Shown: one piece after another, positions 22,555 to 34,100 of the stretch
Layout of the letters: each line of letters opens with the position of its first letter
Position numbering within the stretch: position 1 is the stretch's first letter
Assembly: GCF_963678635.1 (NCBI RefSeq)
Contig: NC_087071.1
Span: forward strand, 38,775,858 to 38,839,857
From: Symsagittifera roscoffensis
Taxonomy: Eukaryota > Xenacoelomorpha > Acoela > Convolutidae
Length of the DNA stretch: 64,000 bases
Reading direction: 5' to 3'
The notes under the pieces: generated by a model
Databases searched by the model: none
Seen by the model: only the letters and a program-made list of their open reading frames with translations
What the model was told of the DNA's origin: nothing
Translations under genes and position numbers: made by a program

Positions 22555-23889
22555 GAACAGTTTATTCTATTAGTAGTTTGAATGGAATCAAATCAGTTGT
22601 TGCAAAGAGACAAATCTTATTCTTGTTTCCGAATCTAGCCCTACTCGAATTAATGCGAAAATATAGTCACAAACTGACACAGAAAGTTAAAGTTTTAAAA
22701 AATACGTTGAAGTTTCGCTTGCGTTTTATTAGTGTAAACTGTAATTGAATAGCAAAACTTCAGTAGTTAAGTTTCTTTCTGGGAATAGGCAACCAACTTG
22801 GTAGCAACACAGAAATTTGTAGATAAATGGTACCTACATTTGGCTTGTAGCCGGGCCATTTTGGTAAGCACAGTTCCTGCATATTACTGCAAAGCAAAAC
22901 CAAGAACCTCGAAAAGTACAACGGAACCAAGAAATTCCTATGACCGAAGGACCGATTGACCGAAAAATTAGTCCTGGGTCAAAATTTTTGCATAAAATTT
23001 TCCATGAAAAATTTTCCTTTTGCATTAAAAGGGGCTGAACGATTGGTTCACTTGTAATGACTGGTAGAAATGACCCAATGACACCAAATTATTTATTCAT
23101 GCCATTCCATAGCAAATGAGGAATGAACGAAAAATTGGGTCCATTGAGCCCTTTTCTCAAAGGAATTGAACCAACTCATTGAGTACCCAAGACCACGTGC
23201 TAATTCTGTTCTATCAATTCGTAGAGTTACTCTTTGTTTTGACCTACATTTAAACTAAAATTAGGAAACTTAAGGAGCCCAATCTGCTAAAATCTGGGCT
23301 TATTTAGTTTCTTTTGCTAAAAATTGGGCTCATTCAGCCCCCTTTCGGAGAACTGGGCTCATTCATCCCCATACCGAAAAAAACAGGGTGCAAAAAATTG
23401 GGCTCATTTTGTTAAAAATTGGACTCATTGATTGTAGACCAAAATGGGGAGCAGAATTCAACAGATCTAAATACCTGATCGGAAAATCAGACCGTTCTTA
23501 GAAATTTCTGAACGAATAGACATACAGCAATAACCTGTTCATCAATAATTGAGCGGTTAAAAACAAAATTCAGGTCCAATAGCCTTCTCCAATCTATTTT
23601 TAGTCGATGGTTTTGCGTGTTTTTGTCTCATTTAAATGGCCAGTAGATTAGACTGAAAACAATTTATTATGATTATCATGATTCCGAATTTCGAATAAAA
23701 AGCGAAATTTTTTTAATAGTTTAGACTAAAAAAAAATCTTCATACGCCATGAAAAACGTGTCCCTGTGTTCAAAAAACAAGAAAATAGTTTTTTTTTGTA
23801 AAAATTTAAGTGCTCGAAAATTGCTTATGGACTGTGTTGGTTCCAAATAAACGGATTTGATTCTGGAATCAAATGGAATCAACATTAAG
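22555..23889. other. Non-coding; GGGCTCATT words
   Basis: Between 23270 and 23430 the phrase (A)ATTGGGCTCATT occurs about five times with small changes, a local degenerate tandem repeat. No gene. Confidence 0.45.
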
Positions 23890-24090
23890 CAATATATTTA
23901 TGCGTGGCGACATATCGCGCTCTAAAATATTTTTCCAAACTACTTTTTCACACTTATTTTTTCGAGATGGTTCAAAATTTATGGATTTTTGATCTTCTGG
24001 TTATCAACAACTTTTCGATAACGGTTAAGGGGGCATTCGGAACACTCAGGAAATCGCCCCGATACACGCGCAGGGCAGTATTGTTAACAT
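23890..24090 (+). repeat. Dispersed repeat R1, copy C (partial)
   Basis: It shares TTATGCGTGGCGACATATC and the terminus CATTCGGAACACTCAGGAAATCGCCC with copies A and B, strongly diverged. Confidence 0.55.
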
Positions 24091-24212
24091 TATTGTAGTT
24101 TGATACACCAGTTGACCTCTCCATAAAGAAAAACTAATTACACCAAATTTTATAATTTTCGTAGAGCAAAATTCACCGTTACAATACAAACATCCTTTTT
24201 GGTAAATGTATG

Positions 24213-24549
24213 TGTTAAAAAATTAGGATAACACTCGTAGTTGATTAAGAGTGGTAACTTAAATTAAGACTAGATTAAGACTAAGGTTTGGTAAGATTCC
24301 TACAAAAAAATGTAGGCTTTTATTAAAGACTAAATAAAAGACGGTAATAGCTAACTAAAGTAAGAGAGGTTAAAAAGATTGAATTAGTTTTCTGTTGATT
24401 TGTTGCATGTCACAAAAGATAGTGAACAAATTCCAAGTCTACCAAAAGCCGTTGCGCTTTTGGCAGGTGTATATAAATTAATAACGTAAAGGTCAACGAT
24501 CAGTATAGCTCAGAGGTTAAACGATCAAACATTAATAATACATTTTACA
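24213..24549 (-). repeat. 3' LTR of the gypsy element
   Basis: On the plus strand it begins TGTTAAAAAATTAG and ends ATTTTACA (TG...CA). It carries an extra GATAACACTCG block that the other LTR lacks. Confidence 0.9.
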
Positions 24550-25284
24550 TTCCCCGCGAAAATTTATCTAAAACCTATTACTTTCGCCTCGCAAAAAAAA
24601 GTATTTAGGCGCTAGGTTGAATGAACAAGTGGGCTCGTTGGCCAAGACCCCAAAAGTGGGTCTGATTTACTAGCAGACATTAATCTCGACAAAGCACTGA
24701 GGACTAAGAAAGCGTGTTTCCTACTGAACAAAAATTTAATGCACGGTTACCAGGTCAAAGGAACGGGTGTACGGGTCGGAAAAGACCGCGCAAACGGGTC
24801 CGATGGGCTGGAAGACGTATTCTTTAAGTAACAACACAAAAGAAAAAAAACAAAGCACCTTAAATTGAATAGCATGTTTCGTCAGGCGAAATTAAATGTA
24901 GTCCAATTACTATAGCCGAGCAAAGAACTGAAATAGCGCTGGGGTGATTGAGGCAGTAGGGTAGGCAGGGTATTATCCCCAAAGGCAGGTCCAATTAAGA
25001 AGGGTAGTACTATGATGGATAGATCTAATAATTATCCAGTGGTAGCACCCAATGGGTGATAGAGAAATTTAACATCATTGAAAACGAGGTTATGGGGTGT
25101 TGCCAGAAGTAATCTAAGTTTTTGGCGTATTATGCCAGCACTGGGAGTTTATATGACTCTAAAGGCGATAGAATGTTACATAGCATTCAACAATAGACAG
25201 AATACTAGAGTACTAAAAGTTTTTAATGGAGTTTATGAGAGTTTATGAAAGTTTATGATAGCATCTAGACTGAAACTCCTACTT
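24550..25284 (-). other. Gypsy 3' untranslated segment with polypurine tract
   Basis: There is no open frame. The bases next to the LTR read CGCGGGGAA on the minus strand, a polypurine tract. It contains two CCCRAYGGG-type words (24800, 25047). No trace of the integrase catalytic core was found here. Confidence 0.75.
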
Positions 25285-26886
25285 CTAATTCGCTTCCCGA
25301 TTTGCCGCTTTGTTGATTGTCCATCTCCTTAACTCCTCCAGCGTCATTGGCCGTCCTAGGAGTTCTATCGCCGAAATGATAGAAGAAGTGTTCAGCCAGT
25401 CCGGGTCAAGTACAATGGGAGCAGATGTTGAATAAGAGGTTTCGGAGGGTAGGCCCGATGGGTTGAATTGAGTGGTACAGACCTCAGGACTAAATTTGAC
25501 CTTCTTGCGAGGAGTATGTTGGTCATCTGCTACCGAGGGCTTTGGATCACTTGGGTACACAGAGCTTTCTTCCCTCAAGTGAACTATAGCGGGACGCGAA
25601 GATGAGGGTGGTGTTAAGGTTGTCAAGTCTACAAAGTCGACTTGATGGCTCTCCATTTCGACGGTAGTTGCTTCTATCGTTGTGTAAGCTGGGGGAGAAC
25701 TAGGTGAATTAAATGTTAGGCCGTCCTGATCTTCATTTGTTAAATCAACTACACTGGTAAACACTCTCTCACCTAGCATCTTGGGAGGCTGTCTAGTTCG
25801 CATAGGTCTGGTGTTCTGTCGTGTAAAGATTTCTGGCAGTTTCTTCGAGGGTGGTGATTTCATCGGAGATGACGCTTTCCTCTTAGCGGTACCGGACAGT
25901 TTCGGTTTTTTAGTTGCAAGGTCAGAGTATAGTTGCTTAGATTCCGCCTCCGCCATGGCGATTGGCTCTACACTAGTCTCGGTAAATTCCCCTCCAGGAT
26001 TCTCCGGAAGAAACGGCTTTTCTTTATTCGCTTGATTGGCCTCCTCAGTAGTGTCCAGGAAAACCAACTGTGGGGTCACTTGTGGGTCCCTTTCATTATC
26101 ACCTGAATCCAAGTCGATCAGGGGAATCTTATCCAACTCGACCTTCTGTTCGACATGATCCGGTATTTCTGGCTTACGATCTGTTCGGTCGGAGATTAGG
26201 TGTTCCTCCGATTTTGTAGCTTCAAGTGATGTTTTATTCTTGAGGTCTTTTAGCGAAATTAGGTCGCTGGCGTTATCGTCTGAGATCTCTTCATGTGATT
26301 CGTTCATCATTCCAGGTTCTTTGTCGCAACTTTTCCGATGGTCGGGTTTACCCGACGGGCTTGATTCTTGGTCACTTTCGAGGCCTATTGGGATTCTAAA
26401 TCTCTTCCTCTGTTCTTCTTCCTCTCTGAGAAGAGTTTCTCTAGAGCTGTTCATGGCCGCGTTCCGCCTCGCTATATCAAGCTCTTCGAATTTCGACTGG
26501 AGGTTTCTTTTCTTTTGCGTCGTTCTTGAGCTTTTAAATCCGACATTTCTCTGCGGTTTTGCAGTTTTCCTCAGTCCTTTAGTCGCGTAGAATCTAACTA
26601 ATTGATCTCGTTTTCTCGGGCTGGGTTTCTTCTGAGTGAGTTGTCTTTTAATAGCCGGCGGGTTATTCAGTTTTGAGTCCTTTATGCCCAAGGCATCTCT
26701 CTTTTCTGCCCGAGAAAGCACTTTTACTGGGGATCCAGCACTGGTTGGTACGTATCTCACTGCATTTGAGATATCCTCCGAGGATGAGGACTTTTCGTCA
26801 ACGTCTCCATCTTTTATATCGTCGGTAACGTCCCAGTCGTATCTACGCTCTCGGCTCATTAATTTTTTGCCCTTATGTGCTTTCAC
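25285..26886 (-). CDS. 533-codon frame with SUMO-interacting motifs, fused to the integrase finger
   Basis: The first residues complete the H2C2 integrase finger of the element (ECVKAHKGKK). The rest does not look like an integrase: it is highly charged, probably disordered, with basic stretches (KKPSPRKRDQ, EEEQRKRFR), a PPSKK segment and no D,D-35-E core. At least three SUMO-interacting-type motifs are visible: IPLIDLDSGD (about residue 255), SVVDLTNED (about 380) and VDFVDLTTL (about 418). The C-terminus holds a DPDWLNTSSIISAIELL segment (about 492), which resembles the WLND..I helix that opens Ulp1/SENP protease domains, but no catalytic His/Asp/Cys region follows. The DNA is visibly GC-richer than the flanking gag-pol. 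I infer a captured gene fragment; its function is unknown. Confidence 0.7.
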   Translation of the reverse strand: MKAHKGKKLMSRERRYDWDVTDDIKDGDVDEKSSSSEDISNAVRYVPTSAGSPVKVLSRAEKRDALGIKDSKLNNPPAIKRQLTQKKPSPRKRDQLVRFYATKGLRKTAKPQRNVGFKSSRTTQKKRNLQSKFEELDIARRNAAMNSSRETLLREEEEQRKRFRIPIGLESDQESSPSGKPDHRKSCDKEPGMMNESHEEISDDNASDLISLKDLKNKTSLEATKSEEHLISDRTDRKPEIPDHVEQKVELDKIPLIDLDSGDNERDPQVTPQLVFLDTTEEANQANKEKPFLPENPGGEFTETSVEPIAMAEAESKQLYSDLATKKPKLSGTAKRKASSPMKSPPSKKLPEIFTRQNTRPMRTRQPPKMLGERVFTSVVDLTNEDQDGLTFNSPSSPPAYTTIEATTVEMESHQVDFVDLTTLTPPSSSRPAIVHLREESSVYPSDPKPSVADDQHTPRKKVKFSPEVCTTQFNPSGLPSETSYSTSAPIVLDPDWLNTSSIISAIELLGRPMTLEELRRWTINKAANREAN

Positions 26887-27693
26887 GCACTCAATACAGT
26901 TTTCGCCGTGGACTTGGATTTCGCGGTCAATTTTCGGCCATCAGATGTATTGAGTTGCCAGACTTTTCATTGCGAACTGGCCAGTGTGAGCTTCATGTAG
27001 TCGGTTGAGCATTGTCGATCTTAGGCATGCTGGGATAACTAATCGATTGTCCAGATAAAGACATCCTCCGCTGACGTGTAAATTATTTAACTACGATTTA
27101 TAGTAATATCCCAGATGTAGAATATCTTGTTTGCGGTCTTCCTCATTTGCTTTAATTATCTTTTTCAGAACTAAATCTTGTTTTGATAAGAGGGACATCA
27201 ATTTTGAATCAAATATTTCTGGCCAAGAAAAAGGGAATATGTTGACTGTTTTCTTTTTACTAGGTGATCTTTTCACGGGGTTATCCGACGGGTTACTGGT
27301 ATTTGGTGTTAAAGAGTCCATGTTTTCATTTGTAATAAGTTCTTTCTGTTGGTTAAATTCAATTTGTTCTGCCATTTCTTTCAAGATGTTAAAATTCGTA
27401 AAAAAGTCATTTATTTTGCAAGATGAATCACACTGTTCCGTACGCGAGTGAGAATTTTGGCACACTGAAATGTTGGAATAGTTAGCTATCGCTTGGAACG
27501 TTTCAGCGGCATTAGCAATTCGTTTCTCACGTTCTATTTCTTGGCTGGTCATATGATCTGTCGACTGGCCAATCGTGTTGCAGGAAGTGACGTCATGTGC
27601 TAAGAAATGTTGAGAGAATTTATTTCTTATTTGCGACCACGAGTTTCTCGGCATTAGATGATCAAAACCTAGGAGCGTACTAATCTGATTTAC
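26887..27693 (-). pseudogene. RNase H-integrase linker and H2C2 zinc finger, broken
   Basis: It continues in frame from RNase H after a TAA (27694-27696). The 187-codon frame 27091-27654 (MPRNSWSQIR..) is a connecting region with no recognised domain. After a TAG (27091-27093) come the integrase N-terminal finger residues: H and H in LNRLHEAHTGQFAMKS, and C and C in GENCIECVKAHK. A TGA falls where family members have the first Trp of the WWP motif (about 26940). Together these stops prevent an RNase H-integrase fusion from being made. Confidence 0.75.
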
Positions 27694-28188
27694 TTATGCG
27701 ATAACAAATTTTTCATCATCCAGAGAAACTGGTACGAGTTCACCCGATGGGTGTCGGGATATATAATCAACGAATCCCATATCTTTACCGGGTAAATGTT
27801 CGGCAGTAAAGTCGAACGGTAGTAATTTGTCCGCCCAACGGGTGAGACGTGATTGGGCCGTTTTAGTATATTTGTCGTCTTTCAGTGCTCCTATTAAGGC
27901 TTTGTGGTCTGTTAAAATTGAGAATTGTTTGCACAATAGGTAATTTTTGAAATGGTCTAGTGCCCACACTAATCCCAGTAGTTCGAGTTCATTGGTGCTG
28001 TTTTTTAATTCAGCAATATTCAAAAATCTGCTTGCGAACGCTACGGTCTTCCAATTCCCCCGATGGTCTTGTTCGATGGACGCGCCCAATCCTAAATGTG
28101 AGGCATCGCATTTTACTCGAGTGTTCAGTTTTACATCGAAATGATGGTTCGTCACCGTATTGCAAATTTCTTTCTTGATTTTTTTCAA
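27694..28188 (-). pseudogene. Gypsy RNase H domain
   Basis: Contains the RNase HI landmarks of Ty3/gypsy: VKCDASHLGLGA (first Asp), STNELELLGLVWALDHF (Glu) and LTDHKALIGAL (Asp), ending with HLPGKDMGFVDYISRHP. It degrades the RNA strand during reverse transcription. It is separated from the RT frame by a shift in a run of seven A (minus strand, about 28178-28184), so it is not translated with gag-pol unless by frameshifting or if the base count is wrong. Confidence 0.85.
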
Positions 28189-30676
28189 ACGCTTCCGTGT
28201 GTACTGTGGACCACTTAAATGGTTTATTTTTTTGCTTAAGTTCTCTAAACGGTGTTGATAGGGACGCTAAGTTTGGTATGAACTTATTAAATTGAATAAT
28301 CGATCCCATTAATGATCTAATATCTTTGATACAGTTTGGTTCTTTCAAATTTCTGATTGCGTCAGATTTATGTATTAGTGGTGTCGTCCCTTTTGCATCA
28401 ATTTTAAATCCCAACCATTCTATGTTGTGAGTTAAGAATGTGCATTTTTCCCATTTTATGGCTAGTCCCTCGTCGTCTAGCGTTTTTAAAACGTTAATGA
28501 CTAGCTTTTCATGTTCGTCCTCGCTACCCACGGTGGCGATTAGGATGTCGTCGAGATAACAATGGGTATTTGGTAATTTTTCCATCAAACGGTCCATTAT
28601 GCGTTGAAATTCATTAGGCATATCGCCTAGTCCGTAAAATCCGGTTTTAAAACGGTAGGAACCCGTTACTTCTCCCCCCACGATGTTGAAATTACATTGA
28701 TTACTTGCCTTTTTAGAATGCCGTACTTGACTGTAAGCGTATTTTGGATCAATCGATGAGAACCAGATGTTTCTTTCATCATGGCCGCTAATCGTAACTG
28801 CTACGTTGTCAATTAGTTCGAATAAGTTCGGCATTTGATATCTATTACGAAATATCTGTTTGTTCAATAGTTTCGAGTTTAATGCTAGTTTGATTGATCC
28901 ATCCCTTTTTGCTGTAATCACGATGGGGGAGATGAAACAGTCTTCAGAGCATCTAGATAATTTTTCAATGTGTCCGTCTCTTAGTAATTGGTCAATACAT
29001 AATTTGACTTTAGGGAGAACATGGATCGGGATACGTTTCCCTTTCACCTGTATCAGTTTTATCGGTTCGTTAAAATAAGTATTAACTACGAAGTCCTTTG
29101 ATCTACCAGTTGTTTTTATGAGGTCTGAAAAATGTTTTGATATGTATGTTTTAAACTCACTTTGAGATTGTGTCTCTTGGCTTTGATCCTGTTTGTTATC
29201 CGATGCGAATTTTATTTGGTTGACGTTTATCCCAATGGGTGATCCTTTCTGGTCTTTCCATGACTTTGGCCTATTGGATGGAGGTTGTTTCTGAAATACT
29301 ACGAATCCCAGATTCGGTAAGATGTCATTTCCCAGTAGATTTTTTTCAGCCCCTTTGGTGATGAAGAGTTTTTGGTCGCTAGCCTCCCATCCCTTCGATC
29401 GGATTCTCACTCGAACTCTTCCAATAATGTTGATTGTACTCCCGAAGCCCTGGTATGCTTTCTTTGTTATTTCGTCCACAGGTTCTAGCTTTAAAAATCT
29501 ATCTCGTATCTTCAATTTGTGTAGTAGATCTTTTTTCATGAATGAAACTGGACTTGCTGAGTCTATTTGAATTTCAGTATAGTAAGGGTTGAAATTTCCC
29601 AGAGATACCTTTAGTGTCTTTTTCAGTTCTAGTCCTTCGTGATTGAATACTGTTCTCACTCCGCGTTCTATTTTGTCTTCTACAGCATTTATTTGGCTAT
29701 CCGTGTCTACAGCTAGAACTAAGAAATCGTCTAAGTTGACCTCAAACTCGGGATTTTCCTGCGGGTTGGCCCGGATATTTTCGTTTTCCTGAGGTACTCG
29801 ATTCTGTTCGACGATGTTTGTTTGTGTCCTTGCTGAACTCCTGCAATGTTTAGCAAAATGTCCTTTGCGTCCGCACGTATTGCAATTTCTATCTCTGGCC
29901 GGGCATGTGGATAAATGTCCTGTTTTGAATTGCTGACCACAGTTGCGGCATTTGTTATTTTCAACAATGTTTAGGGTTGGTTCATTCTTTACGTATTGTG
30001 GTCTTGGTACTGCGTTATAAGTTGGGAATTTTAGGTACTGTTGATGGATTTTAGTACCTTTCTCGTGAACTAATACGTATGATAGTACGTTTTCTGGGGT
30101 CAAGTATTCTATACATAGTTTCTTTTGGATCTCGACATTTCTCATGTTTGTGATGAAAATGTCTCTTACCAATTCTGACTCGAGTTCCCCCAGTTTACAA
30201 TTTTTTGCTAGTTCAGAAAGTATTTCGTGGAATTTTTCTAAAGACTCGTGTTCTTTCTGTCTTCGGCCAAAAAACTTAAATCTTTCGTATGTTAAGGTTG
30301 TAGTGATCGTGAAGGTAGTTTTTAGTAGTTCCCAAAATTCTGCGAAATTATTATCCAGAATTCTTTTCCCAGGATTTTTATGTGAGAAGCATTTCTGTCC
30401 TTCTTTTCCGAGTGCTAGGTATAACTGTGATTTTAGCTTCTTGTCAATGTCTCCGATTTGGAGTCCGTTGAATTTTGCGTTATCTTCCGCCCTTCTCCTT
30501 CTCACTTCTTCGTTATAATTTTGTACTGCTATTCTGTGGTGTTCTTCTTTTTCGGCCCGACGGGCTCGATCATCGGACGGGTCCGGTGGTTCTGCCGTAG
30601 GGTAAGCTAGTTTGTTTCTTATCGGTGGGTTAATTACATCTTCGATGTCTACGGAATCTTTCGCGATAATTGTCAA
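28189..30676 (-). CDS. Gypsy gag-protease-reverse transcriptase
   Basis: Long frame of 888 codons (its last 60 or so run into the RNase H segment in the wrong frame). Gag-like N-terminal part; zinc knuckles CRNCGQQFKTGH and CNTCGRKGHFAKHC at about residues 242-280; aspartic protease active site IQIDSASPVSF at about 372; RT with SSIDPKYAYSQV, GLGDMPNEFQRIMD and the YLDDIL catalytic box at about 707; then the connection domain WLGFKIDAKG. Gag-like similarity (DWERWSEKF) continues upstream of the first in-frame ATG, so the true start is uncertain. The RT catalytic residues look intact. It makes the particle protein and copies element RNA in the cytoplasm. Confidence 0.88.
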
Positions 30677-30756
30677 TTGAAACTTTTCCGACCACCTTTC
30701 CCAGTCGTGTTGATTTTCGTTTGATGAGTTGTTCCAAAAAACTCTAGTCCTCGTAA

Positions 30757-30779
30757 GTTCGATTCGTTTGACTGTGCCA
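30757..30779 (-). promoter_or_regulatory. Primer binding site, tRNA-Ser-like
   Basis: Directly after the 5' LTR the minus strand reads TGGCACAGTC, complementary to a tRNA 3' end ...GACTGTGCCA. The match to a tRNA continues with an ATCGAAC block, as expected for the T arm. Known tRNA-Ser 3' ends read GACUGCGCCA, one base different. An ATG overlaps the LTR/PBS boundary but is unlikely to be the gag start. Confidence 0.65.
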
Positions 30780-31147
30780 TGTTAAAAAAACTATGTAGTT
30801 GATTAAGAGTGGTAATTAGAATGTTAAAAAATTAGTAGTTGATTAAGAGTGGTAACTTAAACTAAGACTAGATTAAGACTAAGGTTTGGTAAGATTCCTA
30901 CAAAAAAATGTAGGCTTTTATTAAAGACTAAATAAAAGACGGTAATAGCTAACTAAAGTAAGAGAGGTTAAAAAGATTGAATTAGTTTTCTGTTGATTTG
31001 TTGCATGTCACAAAAGATAGTGAACAAATTCCAAGTCTACCAAAAGCCGTTGCGTTTTTGGCAGGTGTATATAAATTAATAACGTAAAGGTCAACGATCA
31101 GTATAGCTCAGAGGTTAAACGATCAAACATTAATAATACATTTTACA
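30780..31147 (-). repeat. 5' LTR of the gypsy element
   Basis: Nearly identical to 24213-24549 apart from a 42-bp tandem duplication at the inner end: TGTTAAAAAA..GTAGTTGATTAAGAG occurs twice, starting at 30780 and 30822. Confidence 0.9.
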
Positions 31148-31152
31148 GTATG

Positions 31153-34100
31153 ATTAAGTGCTACAACAATCTAAAATTTATGGTGAAAAAAATATCGAAT
31201 TTGAAATTCGGAACCTCAGGTCTTGAAAAATATTGTAGGCTATAAGCGTTGCATTCTAGCCGTTTTCTTGGCCAAAGAGGAACTTCGTAGAAAAAAAATT
31301 GTGTATGATACAGTATACAAAGTAGTAGAACTGTTTTATCAGAGGGAAAAAAAGGAAAAAGCAAGACCTCTACAAGCAGTTCAATTTCAAAGCTCAATTT
31401 TGGGACTTTGAAAGACGTCTCAAGGGAAATTCGGGCATCACAACAAATTTTCGAGCAGGCAAATTAAAAACGATGCAAATTTTGTTGCACAAGCTGATTT
31501 TGAAAAAAAGCATTTTACGCAAAGTCAAACTGTTAAAACAAGCGTTTTATGATAGCAACGTTAAACTTTCCCTATTATGTTTTGAAAAGTGCACAAAAAA
31601 AAAACATTTCAATTAGGTTTTTTTTAAAGAAAATGAATTCTGTATTAAACATGCATTTTCCAATTTTTTATTAATTCAGCACAAACATTAAACATGCATC
31701 TTTTTTGAAAAAAAATTTCCTCGATTTAAATACTTTGCAGCTATAGACAATGAAATGGATTTCCAGCAGAGTTGCAACATTTTTTTCTTTTTTTTTCAAA
31801 GACTATGAAAAACAATGCTTTTTGGTATTCAAAGTTTTACAGCATCGTTAAACTTTCGATGCTTTTAGAGTGTTGGTTCGTTTTTAAAATTTTTTCTCTG
31901 CAAAATTTATCAACCAATCTTACAAATTTTTAGTTTGTTTGATTTAACCAACAGCATAATATTTGGCGGTTTGAAATTTGCGCCTCAAAACTCGATTAGC
32001 ACTATCCGTTTGAAGGATCTGATTATAGCTATCTAATTACAAATTTGACATTACGGAAACAGTTCAAACACATTTGCTAATGAGGAACAATCCATTTTAA
32101 GGCAATTATATGAAAACTGCCGTCTTGAAAACAGTGTTCTATGAAGAACCAAGAAACAAATTATATGAAAGACATACATACACATAATATATACACATTT
32201 ATCCTCATTTTTTAGTCTGAAATTGTTTACGATAGTATGAAAAGCGGCGCTGAAAGCGACCTGAAAGAAATTTCTGAAGGCAATTTTTTTTCATAATTTA
32301 AATTTGCACATGAGCGACTTTAATTTGATCAGTTTCTAATCGATTTATGTAGCCTATTGTTCTCATATGGATGCAAAATGGAGCTTCGCTACATTTGCGC
32401 TATAATCAAAACATTGCTTTCAAAGACATTGATAGAGAAAAAAAAGAACTCATTTTTTGAAAAAAAAATAAACTGAAAAAACTACTGGGAAAAATACAAA
32501 ATTATTATATTTTCGTCTCGAATGATTTTTGTAACAGCCATAAACAACATTATCATAACAAAATTCCAGCTATAAATATTCAAAGTCAAAATTTTCAAGA
32601 CCCACGCCTCCTGCAACAAGCAGAAGCATTTTAAAAAAATCGCCCAAAAATCTCCGCAACATAAATTGAATGAGACAATAAAACATAAGCGGAACCCTTT
32701 AACTGCAAAAAGTACATAAAATTAATAAAAATTAGAATAGCTAAAATACAAACTACAGAAAAGCTTTCAATTGGAGTTTAAATTGGGGGCCCAGTTAAAG
32801 CTGGAGGCACCAGTTTGATGTTATTTTAGGTTTTGCTGATGCGGTATGAAATGTTTTAATTTGAAAACTTTGAAAAACCCATAGCCTTCGGTGTTTCCCT
32901 GCTAAAAACAGTGATTAGCCGCTACCTATTGCCTCTTCTTACAAATGAACTCAAAATTAAATGGGGCAGTGTAGTAGATATTTCCCACAGCATGTTCTGT
33001 TGATCGAATCCGTGACTGCAAACCCATTTACATTGGGAAGATTACCATAACCTTTTTTTGAACTTTAAATCTCAGATTCGTCAATGTACTTCTCAAGAAG
33101 CGTGACAACATTTTTCACAAACGTAAAAAATGGCTTAAGAAAACCAGCTTTCTGAGGGCCATAACCTTTTGAGTTCACCATTGAGCCCAGCAGGAGACAT
33201 TCCCACAAACCGTGCTTTCGGAGAAAGTCAAAATTTTAGACATGGGAGATTCGTTTTCAAGAAACAAGTAAGACAAGAAACGATGTAAGAGTCTCTAAAG
33301 AATTTGATACAGTGAATACTGAATTAGAAAAATCACATCATTTGGGAGGACCAGAACTGGTTCTTCTCAACCTCATTCTATTCAAAGCTGCAGCAGATTT
33401 TTCGAGTAGTGAAAATTTCGCAAAAGCTTGAATCTAAATTGGTGCACTGTAATTCAAAAATTGAATATCAGTAGCATTCAGTTTTAAGCCAACCGGGAGG
33501 AATGATAGGGTAATTTTCAATACCACGTCTACTTCCTTATTAATTCCAAATGTCTAACTTTTTGTTACTGTTTTACCACGAGTTAATCTGGTTAACTAAC
33601 CTGAAACATTTCTGATTGCGCCTGCGTCGCAAATATAAAACAATATTCTAGATACATTTTGCATCAAAGGAAATGTTTTAGAAAAGAAAATCGACAAAAA
33701 GACGTTCTCAAACACTTTTTGGAAGGTTTTGACAGAAACGCGTTTTCAGCACACTCGCCTTCACATTTTATTATATGGTCCGCTATGGCGTTCTTGAGAA
33801 GGGGAAAAGTTTGTATCTTCTCTTCCACATGCGTGGTGCCATGCAGTTCTGACTCTCTGCGACGAAGAGGAGAGGGTCTGCTGCATGTACTATGCGGAGA
33901 TGCAAACTCGACTTTCCTTGGTTAGCATCTGCGTGGAAGCGCTGCCAGCAACACTGCAGGGTCAACAAGCGAAGACGACCAGATGACAGCGAATGACTGT
34001 TCAACGGTAAATATGTAAAAAATTAATCAATAAATAAACTAAATGTGACTGCACCATAAGTAAGGAGTATACAAGTGAAGTATTAACGGTACGAGTCATG

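Larger units (their letters stand above)
24213..31147 (-). mobile_element. Full-length Ty3/gypsy LTR retrotransposon, chimeric
   Basis: Both LTRs are present and both outer ends are flanked by GTATG (24208-24212 and 31148-31152), a 5-bp target duplication. The LTRs differ by only about two substitutions plus one 11-bp indel and one 42-bp end duplication, so the insertion is young. A polypurine tract (GCGGGGAA) abuts the 3' LTR and a tRNA-Ser-like primer site abuts the 5' LTR. Internal order on the minus strand: gag and zinc knuckles, protease, reverse transcriptase, RNase H, H2C2 integrase finger, then a 533-codon GC-richer frame instead of the DDE core. Several reading-frame breaks make it non-autonomous. 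Confidence 0.92.

Noticed and set aside
24483..24520. tRNA D-arm-like AGTATAGCTCAGAGGTTAAA inside the LTRs
   Set aside because: No anticodon arm, T arm or acceptor follows; it is identical in both LTRs and belongs to them.
33659..34004. Overlapping frames in the patch near 33800
   Set aside because: Both strands are open over a short span and show no domain; treated as unassigned.
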